DNA from: Rhodospirillaceae bacterium
GTDB lineage: Bacteria > Pseudomonadota > Alphaproteobacteria > SHVZ01
Length of the DNA: 39,735 nucleotides
Direction: 5' to 3'
Assembly (NCBI GenBank): GCA_016792585.1
Contig: JAEULB010000111.1
Span: 1 to 39,735, forward strand
The notes beneath the pieces are model-generated. The model saw only the letters and a program-made list of their open reading frames with translations. It did not search any database and was not told where the DNA came from. This document shows, piece by piece, positions 1-6,666 of this stretch (positions within the stretch are counted from its first letter, which is position 1; each line of letters starts with the position of its first letter). A program made the position numbers and the translations under genes.

Positions 1-719
1 CCGTCGTTACGCCGGCCACGGGGCATCGGGACCTGCCCCGTTGCTGTGCCTCGGTCATGGCACAGACCTATCCTTCTATCGATTACTACGTCGTCGTCGA
101 CGGCGCGGAGCGGGCTGCGACGGCGGCCGAGGGAATCCGCGCGGTACGCGATTGGCCGGCGACAAGTATGGTCGTGCTGCCGCACCGGACAGGCAGCGGC
201 GGCTACAACGGCCACCGCATTTACGGGGCCTTCTCGTTTCTGGTGCCGGGCGACGTCGTCGTCTTTCTCGACGAAGACAATTGGATCGAACCGGATCACG
301 TCGAAAGTCTCGTCCGCTTGATTGCCGATGAAGGTCTCGACTGGGCCCACTCCCTCCGGCGGATCTGGTCGAAGGACGGGGATCTGGTTTGTGAGGATGA
401 CTGCCAGAGCCTCGGCCGCTGGCCCGTCTACCACGATCCTTCCCTGCATCATGTCGACCTGAACTGCTACGCTCTGACACGGAAAGCGGCGATGGCGCTC
501 GCCCACGTCGTCGCGCAGCCTTATGGCGGCGCGTTCACCACCTCGTCCGACCATCTGCTCTGCCAGGCACTGCTGAAGCAGTTTCCGCGCTTCGCCACTA
601 CCGGCCTCTCGACCGTCAACTATGTCGCCGGCGGGTCGGTCCCACCCGAGTACTTCCTCATCGGGAACGAGCAGATGAGGGCGCGTTACCCCGACGGAAT
701 GCCCTGGCGCAAGCGCTAG
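1..719 (+). CDS. GT2-type glycosyltransferase, 5' end cut by the window edge (probably C-terminal half of a fusion)
   Basis: The frame is open from base 3 (codon GTC) to the TAG at 717-719, giving 238 visible residues. The first residues read VVTPATGHRDLPRCCASVMA, the classic beginning of a GT-A family 2 glycosyltransferase. The ATG at 57 therefore lies inside the domain and is not the start. A DxD-like metal/nucleotide motif is visible in FLDEDNW, as expected for a family that transfers sugar from a nucleotide donor. The domain ends about 40 residues after a conserved aromatic/aspartate stretch, which is short for GT2. Joined to the right edge of the window, this frame continues the TPR-GT41 gene that begins at 37668. 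Its stop shares the palindrome CTAG with the stop of the convergent aldo/keto reductase gene. The GT2 call is firm; donor and acceptor are unknown. Confidence 0.85.
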   Translation, partial: VVTPATGHRDLPRCCASVMAQTYPSIDYYVVVDGAERAATAAEGIRAVRDWPATSMVVLPHRTGSGGYNGHRIYGAFSFLVPGDVVVFLDEDNWIEPDHVESLVRLIADEGLDWAHSLRRIWSKDGDLVCEDDCQSLGRWPVYHDPSLHHVDLNCYALTRKAAMALAHVVAQPYGGAFTTSSDHLLCQALLKQFPRFATTGLSTVNYVAGGSVPPEYFLIGNEQMRARYPDGMPWRKR

Positions 720-1636
720 TCCCTCCGCGGCCACTGCCGCGGATCGACGAGGACGGGATCCTCGCTCGCCAGCGCCGCCGCGTCCGACGGATCGACCGAC
801 GGTGTCCGAGCGAGCGAGGCGACAAGCGCGTCGAGCTGCGTCGATCCCGTGACGCCGACGATGACGGCCTCGACCTCCGGCCTTGCAAGGACGAATCGTA
901 GGCACGCGCCCTCGGCCTCCCAGCCCTTGGCGAGGACGGCCGCTCTGAATGCGGCAAGGGCGTCCCGCCAGCGCGCCATCCCGAGCGGCACTGCGGCCGG
1001 ATCCGCGATCAGCAATCCCTGGAGGAAAACCGATCGGACGTGCACGGCGATCCCTCGTCGGCCGAGTTCGTCAAGCAAGCCGGACATGATCGGCCGTTGA
1101 TCGAGCAAACTCATGGGCAGCTGCACCACGTCGGGTGCCAGTTTCGCCGCAGCGGTCTCGAACTCGGGCTTGTCGTAGATCGAGATCCCGATCCGGCCGA
1201 CCTTGCCGCTCGCCTTCAGGTCACGCAGCACGGCCACGATGTCGCCCGCGTCCGCCCGGAGCAGGTCCGAAACATGATGAATCATGAGCACGTCCAGCTG
1301 CCCTCGCCGGAGCCGCCGAAGGGACTCCGCGACTCCGGCCTGGATCTGCGCCGCCGCACCTCCTTCGGGAGTTCGCGAAAGACTTGCCGTCTTGGTCACG
1401 ACCCGCAACGACGAAGACGCGAGGCCGGCCAGCCCGATCGCCTTTTCGCTTTCGCCATACTCCGGTGCGGTGTCGATCCATCCCATGCCTGCCTCGACGG
1501 CACGCGTGAAGATGCGCTCGATCTGGTCTTGCGGAACCCTTCCGACGGGATTGGTCACGCCGTAGTCGAGGCCAAACTGCGCGCCACCAAGGCCCAGCCG
1601 CGCCGCAGTCGCCGGATCGAGATCAGGTTCCGCCAT
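716..1636 (-). CDS. Aldo/keto reductase
   Basis: A 306-residue NAD(P)H-dependent oxidoreductase of the aldo/keto reductase superfamily (TIM barrel, cytosolic). The catalytic tetrad is visible: Asp55 and Tyr60 in IDTAPEYGE, Lys82 in VVTKTA and His120 in DVLMIHH. The start ATG overlaps the end of the upstream acetyltransferase gene by 14 bases, so the two are probably translationally coupled. It is the last gene of the minus-strand run pseB-pseA-hisH-hisF-GNAT-AKR. Such reductases occur in sugar-nucleotide loci, and it may reduce a keto-sugar intermediate or modify the nonulosonic acid, but the substrate cannot be read from the sequence. The stop codon shares CTAG with the convergent gene on the plus strand. 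Confidence 0.9.
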   Translation of the reverse strand: MAEPDLDPATAARLGLGGAQFGLDYGVTNPVGRVPQDQIERIFTRAVEAGMGWIDTAPEYGESEKAIGLAGLASSSLRVVTKTASLSRTPEGGAAAQIQAGVAESLRRLRRGQLDVLMIHHVSDLLRADAGDIVAVLRDLKASGKVGRIGISIYDKPEFETAAAKLAPDVVQLPMSLLDQRPIMSGLLDELGRRGIAVHVRSVFLQGLLIADPAAVPLGMARWRDALAAFRAAVLAKGWEAEGACLRFVLARPEVEAVIVGVTGSTQLDALVASLARTPSVDPSDAAALASEDPVLVDPRQWPRRD

Positions 1637-2165
1637 CGGCGATCCGGGCGACCCGCATCCCGTCTTCCCATTGGCCTTCGACGAGGAAGTGCTGCTTCAG
1701 CCGGCCTTCCTCGAAGAACCCGAGCTTGGTGAAGATGCGCGCCGAGCCCTTGTTGGCGGCGATGTAGCCAGCGGTAATCTTGTGCAGGCCGAGCGCCGAG
1801 AAGGCGTGGCGGCAGACCAGCTCGACCGCCTCGCTGCCATAGCCTTTGCCCCAGCTCGCCCGTTCTCCGACCATGAAGCCGACTTCGCCGCGCCGGTTCG
1901 GCCGATCGATCGGTCCGAGCTTGATATTGCCGATGTGCCGGCCGTCCGCCTTAAGGAACATGCCGAGGAGCAGGTTGTCCGAGCTTCCGTTGGCGTCGCG
2001 GATGAAGCAACGCAAGGACTCCGCATCGTGCGAGCCGTGACGCGCCTCCAGGTAGCGAAGCACGTCCGGATCACGCATCCAGTTTAGGTAGGCGCCGCTG
2101 GCCGCGGACTCGTCCAGCGACGCGAGCCTGAGGTTGGACCCGACGAGATCGGCTTCGAGCCGCAC
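1623..2165 (-). CDS. GNAT-family N-acetyltransferase (PseH candidate)
   Basis: A 180-residue RimJ/RimL-like GNAT acetyltransferase. The acetyl-CoA binding region is visible as ERASWGKGYGSEAVEL (the R/Q-x-x-G-x-G/A type loop), followed by HKITAGYIAANKGSARIFTK, the usual helix with an Asn next to the C-terminal GFFEEG strand. The start is GTG at 2165, supported by a strong AAGGAG ribosome binding site 8 bases upstream; it lies 3 bases after the hisF stop. In the pseudaminic acid pathway PseH acetylates the 4-amino group of the UDP-sugar after PseC. This is the only N-acetyltransferase of that type in the window, and it sits in an operon with pseB and pseA, so it is the natural PseH candidate. 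The specific substrate is inference; the family is certain. Confidence 0.85.
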   Translation of the reverse strand: MRLEADLVGSNLRLASLDESAASGAYLNWMRDPDVLRYLEARHGSHDAESLRCFIRDANGSSDNLLLGMFLKADGRHIGNIKLGPIDRPNRRGEVGFMVGERASWGKGYGSEAVELVCRHAFSALGLHKITAGYIAANKGSARIFTKLGFFEEGRLKQHFLVEGQWEDGMRVARIADGGT

Positions 2166-2168
2166 CGC

Positions 2169-2936
2169 TCACGCTCCTTCGAGCCGGCGGACCTGATGGC
2201 CGCGCCGGTCGAGATACTGCTTCAGCTTGAAGATATTGTTGTCCGAGAAGACCAGCATGGTTCCGAGGCCGACGGCCTCGACCCCGGCCTTGAAGGCGTC
2301 GTCCAGGTGAGCGAGCGAACCGGCGCCGCCTTCAAGGATGATCGGCACCGACACGTGTCGCGCCGCCTCCTCGTAGAGCGCGAGATCGAAGCCCTTGCGT
2401 GCGCCTTCGCGGTCGACCGACATCAACCGAATTTCTCCCGCCCCTTCGCCGACGGCGCGCTTGAGCCACTCGACCCATTCGCCAGTGCCCGCCGTGCTCC
2501 CGGCGAGATGATCGTAAAGGAGCACCCTCCCATCCTCGCGCATCACATCGATGCCGACTACGACGGCCTGCACTCCCAGCGCCCGCGCGAGCTCGCCGAC
2601 CAATGCCGGCCGGTTAAGTGCGGTGGCCGTCACCATCACCTTGTCGGCGCCTCCGGCTATCCCAGCCTTGCCGATATCGGCGGACGTGATGCCCCCTCCG
2701 ATCGTCAGCGGAATGAAGCTGACGGCCGCAACTGCCTTCAGCATCTCGAGATCGGGTCCGCGCCCTTCCCGGGCCGCGTCGATATCCAGGATCACGATCT
2801 CGTCGGCGCCTTGTGCGTTGTGCGCCCGGGCGGTTCCGACCGGGTGACCGGCGTCGCGATGGGCGGCGAAACGAACGCCTTTGACCAGACGTCCTTTCCG
2901 CAGCAGCAGGCTCGGTATGAGACGCCTTCTGAGCAT
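2169..2936 (-). CDS. hisF: HisF-like ammonia-channel subunit of a glycan amidotransferase
   Basis: 255 residues with the (beta/alpha)8 HisF fold throughout (VVVGID, LTIGGGI, IILEGGAGS phosphate-binding segments). True HisF uses Asp11 and Asp130 to cyclise imidazole glycerol phosphate. Here the first is replaced by Leu11 in the segment RLIPSLLLRKGRL, while Asp130 remains. Loss of the first aspartate is typical of the HisF2 proteins that pair with HisH and WbpG/PseA to feed ammonia into glycan amidination rather than histidine synthesis. The start ATG overlaps the hisH stop as TGATG; a longer frame reaching to 3206 is only read-through of the hisH region. Location between hisH/pseA and the acetyltransferase supports the glycan role. 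Confidence 0.9.
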   Translation of the reverse strand: MLRRRLIPSLLLRKGRLVKGVRFAAHRDAGHPVGTARAHNAQGADEIVILDIDAAREGRGPDLEMLKAVAAVSFIPLTIGGGITSADIGKAGIAGGADKVMVTATALNRPALVGELARALGVQAVVVGIDVMREDGRVLLYDHLAGSTAGTGEWVEWLKRAVGEGAGEIRLMSVDREGARKGFDLALYEEAARHVSVPIILEGGAGSLAHLDDAFKAGVEAVGLGTMLVFSDNNIFKLKQYLDRRGHQVRRLEGA

Positions 2937-3562
2937 CACGGCGCCCAGGCGGAGAAAGCCTCGATCAGCCGGGACCCGTTGGCGTGGCTTCGCTCGGGAT
3001 GAAACTGCGTGGCGAAGACCGTGTCGAAACGGATCGCGGCGACGATATCCAGGCCGTGCGAGGCCGTAGCCGCAACGCGATCGGCCTGAGGGGTCCGCAA
3101 CGTATAGGAATGGCAGAAGTAGAAGCTGCGTTCCCCGCGCGGCTTGCCGAAAAGCGTCTCGCTGTCCGGCACGACCTCGACCGGGTTCCAGCCCATGTGC
3201 GGACACCTCCGGTCAAAACCGTCGAGCGAGGAGAGCGACACGACGTCGCCTTCGATCCAGCCGAGCCCGCGATGCTCTCCGAACTCGAACAGCCGCTCGG
3301 CGAGCATATGCATGCCGAGGCAGACGCCCAGCAAAGGCCGTCCTTTCCGTCGAACCGACTCTTCGAGCGCCTGGTCGAGCGAGCGCTCGCGCAGACGCGA
3401 CAAGGCTTCGAACGCCGCGCCGACGCCCGGAAGGATCAGGCGTTCGGCCGATGCGACCTGTTCTGGTGTCGTGGCGACCTCAACCTCGTGCCCGGCCTGA
3501 CGGACGGCATTGCATACCGATGTCAGATTGTTCACGCCGCAGTCAATCACCGTCAGACGCAT
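2936..3562 (-). CDS. hisH: HisH-like glutamine amidotransferase (glutaminase)
   Basis: A class I glutaminase of 208 residues that releases ammonia from glutamine for delivery through HisF. The catalytic triad is visible: Cys81 in LLGVCLGMHML, and His188 and Glu190 in FATQFHPERS. The N-terminus MRLTVIDCGVNNL aligns with the usual HisH beginning. I therefore place the start at the ATG at 3562, 5 bases after the pseA stop, with AAGGG about 12 bases upstream. A TTG three codons earlier (3571) would overlap the pseA stop and is an alternative. Position between pseA and the degenerate hisF indicates a role in sugar acetamidino formation, not histidine synthesis. Confidence 0.9.
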   Translation of the reverse strand: MRLTVIDCGVNNLTSVCNAVRQAGHEVEVATTPEQVASAERLILPGVGAAFEALSRLRERSLDQALEESVRRKGRPLLGVCLGMHMLAERLFEFGEHRGLGWIEGDVVSLSSLDGFDRRCPHMGWNPVEVVPDSETLFGKPRGERSFYFCHSYTLRTPQADRVAATASHGLDIVAAIRFDTVFATQFHPERSHANGSRLIEAFSAWAP

Positions 3563-3567
3563 CGTCG

Positions 3568-4755
3568 TCAATCGCCCTTAGCCGTTTCCCTGCCGGCACG
3601 CGACCAGAGCTCATAGTCCCAGGTCCGCCAGTTCTGTGCCGAAGCACGCGCCTCTTCGAGAGTAGGCATCTCGTGCGGATGCACGACGTGCGGCTCGACC
3701 ACTTCCATGAACCGCTTTTCGTCGATGCCGAGGAAGTCGAGGAATAGATCGAGCGATGGAGGGCGGCGGCCGTCATAGGCGGCGACGAGACGGGCGCCTT
3801 CTTCGCGCGACAGGCGCCCGTTCCGGATGTCGATCGATGCCAGATGCGCCGTCCGCCCGAAGCCGCGCTTCAGATACTTGATGTAGTCGCGAACGCCCTG
3901 CATGAAGCACTCGATCTTCTCGTAGTCGTACTCCGGCGGGACGCCTTCGACCTGGTCACCCTTCCAGTTGAGGTCCTTCTTGATGATATCGACCTGCTTC
4001 TTCACGTCCCACGGGATGTAGTTCCCGAGGAACATCTGCCTGACCTGCTTGTCCTTGAGCAGCTGCATGGACGGCATGGTGTACGGCTTGAGGTCGCGCA
4101 CGGTGACCGGGTAGTCCGAGATCGTGTCGTCGAGCATGCCTGCCATGTCCTCGGGATTGATGCCGAGGTTGATGATCAGGTTGTAGCGTTCCTCGTCGTG
4201 AACCTCGATCTCGTCGTACTTGTAGAACGACGCGTATTCGGCCGATGGTTCTCCCCAGATGATCAGCGGGATCGACTGCCAGATCGAGACCCACATCGGG
4301 TACGAATAGATGCCGGTGTGGCAGTGCCAGCAGAAGTCGCCGCGCCGGCGCAGGGACTCGAACATCAGCTTGCGCACGACCTGCCAGTTCGGCGTGAAGT
4401 GTTGCACGTCGACACCCAGCATCCGGAAGGTCTTCAGGCTGTTGTCGATGACGGTCGGCCTGAGGAAGCCATGGTCGAAACGGACCACCAGGGGCCTCAG
4501 CTTCAGCTCCTTCACCACGTACCAGAGAGTGAAAGTCGAGTCCTTGCCGCCCGAGAACGGGACGATGCAGTCGTAGTCACCGACACCGCGGACCGATGCC
4601 GCGATCCGATCGAGCTCGACGCGACGATCCGTCCAGTCGATGACGTTCTGCTTGACCTCGATCTGGCGGCACACCGAACAAACACCGCGATCGTCGAAGG
4701 AGAGACTCTCCGCCGTCTCCGGCATCACGCAACGGGCGCAGCTATGCATGCTCAT
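3568..4755 (-). CDS. pseA: N-acetyl sugar amidotransferase (PseA/WbpG family)
   Basis: A 395-residue ATP-dependent enzyme of the WbpG/PseA family, which converts an N-acetyl group of a sugar into an acetamidino group with ammonia supplied by HisH-HisF. The adenylating PP-loop SGGKDS lies at residues 68-73. Two cysteine pairs at the N-terminus (Cys6/Cys9 and Cys26/Cys29) and CWHC at 142-145 look like zinc ligands, all typical of the family. The start ATG has GAGG 9 bases upstream; a second ATG lies two codons downstream. With pseG and pseI in the same window, the likely product is an acetamidino form of pseudaminic acid, as known for Campylobacter PseA. In other species the same trio acts on other acetamido sugars, so the exact substrate is inferred. 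Confidence 0.9.
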   Translation of the reverse strand: MSMHSCARCVMPETAESLSFDDRGVCSVCRQIEVKQNVIDWTDRRVELDRIAASVRGVGDYDCIVPFSGGKDSTFTLWYVVKELKLRPLVVRFDHGFLRPTVIDNSLKTFRMLGVDVQHFTPNWQVVRKLMFESLRRRGDFCWHCHTGIYSYPMWVSIWQSIPLIIWGEPSAEYASFYKYDEIEVHDEERYNLIINLGINPEDMAGMLDDTISDYPVTVRDLKPYTMPSMQLLKDKQVRQMFLGNYIPWDVKKQVDIIKKDLNWKGDQVEGVPPEYDYEKIECFMQGVRDYIKYLKRGFGRTAHLASIDIRNGRLSREEGARLVAAYDGRRPPSLDLFLDFLGIDEKRFMEVVEPHVVHPHEMPTLEEARASAQNWRTWDYELWSRAGRETAKGD

Positions 4756-4774
4756 CGGTCAAATCCTCAACGTA

Positions 4775-5782
4775 TCAGCTGACCAGCTTCGACAGATCCT
4801 CGGGCGTCATCCACTGATCGTTTGTATCGCTCGCGTACCGGAAGCCCTCCGGGAGGCGGTCTCCCTTCGACCACAGGTCCTGGCGAGCCTCCTCGTGCGA
4901 CGGAAGCACGACATACATGTCGGGCAGCGCCAACGTGTTGCGCGCCTCGTCCTCGGACAGAAGGGCTTCATGCAGCTTCTCGCCCGGTCGGATGCCGATG
5001 ACCTCCACCTTGCAGTCCGGCGCGACCGCCTTCACCAAGTCGGTGATCCGCATGCTCTTGATACGGGGGACGAAGATCTCGCCGCCCTGCATGTGCTCGA
5101 GACAGCGAAGGACGAAGGCAACGCCTTCGTCCAGCGTCAGCCAGAAGCGCGTCATGCGCTCGTCGGTGACCGTGACCCGTCCGGTGCGACGCTGTTCCTG
5201 GAAGACCGGCACAACGCTGCCGCGGCTTCCGATCACGTTGCCGTAGCGCGAGCAGGCGAAGCGGGTGCTTTTCTCGCCGTATCCCGCATAGGCGTTCGCC
5301 TGGGTGATCAGCTTCTCGGCGCAGAGCTTGGTCGCGCCGTAAATGTTCACCGGATTGACTGCCTTGTCGGTCGAAAGCGCCAGGACCTTGGCGACGCCCT
5401 GGTCGACCGCGGCGTCGATGACATTGCGCGCGCCGATGACGTTGGTCATCACCGCTTCGAAGGGATTGTACTCGCAGGCCGGAACCTGCTTGAGGGCTGC
5501 AGCGTGCACGACGATGTCGACGCCGTGGAAGGCGCGCTGGAGCCGGCTGGCATCGCGGACGTCGCCGATGAAGTAGCGCATGACGTCGTCATGCACTTTC
5601 GGCAGGGCCTGGCGCAGTTCGTACTGCTTCAGTTCGTCGCGGCTGAAGACGATCAGCTTCTTGGGCCGAGCTACTGCGAGAACATGCTCGATGAAGCGGC
5701 GGCCGAAGGAACCGGTGCCTCCGGTAACCAGGATTGTCTTGTCGTCCAGGAGGTGGCCCTGGCGAGCGGCAGGAGTGGTCAT
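4775..5782 (-). CDS. pseB: UDP-N-acetylglucosamine 4,6-dehydratase (inverting), PseB
   Basis: The first enzyme of pseudaminic acid synthesis: it removes water from UDP-GlcNAc and inverts C5, producing the 4-keto-6-deoxy sugar. It is an extended short-chain dehydrogenase. The NADP-binding glycine motif GGTGSFG is at residues 21-27, the STDK segment at 137-140, and the YxxxK pair is Tyr148/Lys152 in NIYGATKL. The motif order and the SRYGNVIGSRGSV segment match the PseB/FlaA1 group. I chose the ATG at 5782 (335 residues) because it gives the usual family length and places only ten residues before the first beta strand. Upstream ATGs at 5815 and 5854 would add a tail without family support. It precedes pseA by 19 bases. 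Confidence 0.92.
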   Translation of the reverse strand: MTTPAARQGHLLDDKTILVTGGTGSFGRRFIEHVLAVARPKKLIVFSRDELKQYELRQALPKVHDDVMRYFIGDVRDASRLQRAFHGVDIVVHAAALKQVPACEYNPFEAVMTNVIGARNVIDAAVDQGVAKVLALSTDKAVNPVNIYGATKLCAEKLITQANAYAGYGEKSTRFACSRYGNVIGSRGSVVPVFQEQRRTGRVTVTDERMTRFWLTLDEGVAFVLRCLEHMQGGEIFVPRIKSMRITDLVKAVAPDCKVEVIGIRPGEKLHEALLSEDEARNTLALPDMYVVLPSHEEARQDLWSKGDRLPEGFRYASDTNDQWMTPEDLSKLVS

Positions 5783-6062
5783 ATGCCTGATCTGATCAAG
5801 GGTTGCGGCATTCATATGGCGTGGACAGGGTGCCGGGTCCATGCCTTTTCGCAAGCCGCCCGCCGCCCGGGCCTGCCCGAACGCCGGACCAGATACCCGG
5901 TCATGGCGCCGAACCGTTCCAGGAACCCTCGAAAGCGGGGGCTTGCATCAGAAGGCCCGCCTTGAAGGCGTGCCGACCGGCATGGGTCGCCGCCTGGATG
6001 GCGGTGACGAGTCGCTCGCGACCGGCGCGACAAGCAGCATATACGCGGCACCGGCGGCCGCG
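5783..6062 (-). other. Non-coding spacer upstream of pseB
   Basis: About 280 bases between the stop of the oxygenase gene and the pseB start. I see no convincing gene in either strand; the open frames here are short, arginine-rich and lack family features. The short imperfect palindrome CGCCTTGAAGGCG near 5960 could form a small hairpin. It is the only sizeable gap in the minus-strand run, so a promoter for pseB-pseA-hisH-hisF may lie here, but no clear -35/-10 pair is visible. Confidence 0.35.
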
Positions 6063-6665
6063 TCAGCCGAAGTCGATCTCGTGGAGATGCGTGCCGATCC
6101 TGCCTCGGAGCCGGGTGTTGAAGCTGACGGACATCCGCGCAAGATTCGACCGGTTCGCCGTGACGCTGTGCTCGATCCTCGACGGGAAGAGCAGCAGCAG
6201 ACCGGGCTGGGGCGCCTGCTCGACGACATCCGAAGTAAAAGGCGACGGCGACGCCCGGTCAGGTTCGACCTCGAGCACCCACGGGCGATGGAAAATGATC
6301 GACCCGCACTCAGGCGGTGCCTCCAGATAGTAGACCCCGCTGACGAAACTGTTCGGATGGTGGTGGCGGTGATGGCGATCGCCCGGCCGGTTCACGTTCA
6401 GCCAGCATTGCGTGATCTCGATCGCCGGGATCTTGTAGCCAAGTCCGCCGACGAAGGTGGTGATCGACTCTTCGAAGAACCGGCGGAGCCCGGTCATGCA
6501 CGGCTGCAGATGAAGGCGGAATTCGTCGTAGGTGAGATTGCTCTCGTTGGTGACGAACCGTCGCCCTTCGCCTCCGAGAAAACCTAGGACGCTGGCCAGG
6601 TCTTCTGCCGCCGACGGATTGGTCGCCACGCCGAGCGGCAACGGGAACATGGCTTCGAGTCTCAT
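6063..6665 (-). CDS. 2-oxoglutarate/Fe(II) oxygenase-like protein (TIGR02466 type)
   Basis: A 200-residue protein of the small 2OG-Fe(II) oxygenase group that often neighbours TPR proteins. The expected metal and cosubstrate residues are visible: His101-His103 in HHHPNSFVSGVYYL (an H-x-P/S-type first ligand), His166 in LLFPSRIEHSV, and Arg177 in ARMSVSFN for the 2OG carboxylate. The start ATG at 6665 lies one base after the stop of the TPR-GT41 gene, so the two are surely co-expressed. By family it should hydroxylate something; coupling to a protein O-glycosyltransferase suggests it acts on the acceptor protein or on the attached sugar, but that is inference. A longer reading upstream merely runs through the neighbour. 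Confidence 0.8.
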   Translation of the reverse strand: MRLEAMFPLPLGVATNPSAAEDLASVLGFLGGEGRRFVTNESNLTYDEFRLHLQPCMTGLRRFFEESITTFVGGLGYKIPAIEITQCWLNVNRPGDRHHRHHHPNSFVSGVYYLEAPPECGSIIFHRPWVLEVEPDRASPSPFTSDVVEQAPQPGLLLLFPSRIEHSVTANRSNLARMSVSFNTRLRGRIGTHLHEIDFG

Positions 6666-6666
6666 C

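Noticed and set aside
57..719. ATG at 57 as the start of the left-edge glycosyltransferase
   Set aside because: The frame is open to base 3 and the residues before the ATG (VVTPATG...) are the conserved beginning of the domain, so 57 is internal.
2936..3206. N-terminal extension of HisF to 345 residues
   Set aside because: It lies inside the hisH gene in another frame; the ATG at 2936 begins the family's standard N-terminus and overlaps the hisH stop as TGATG.
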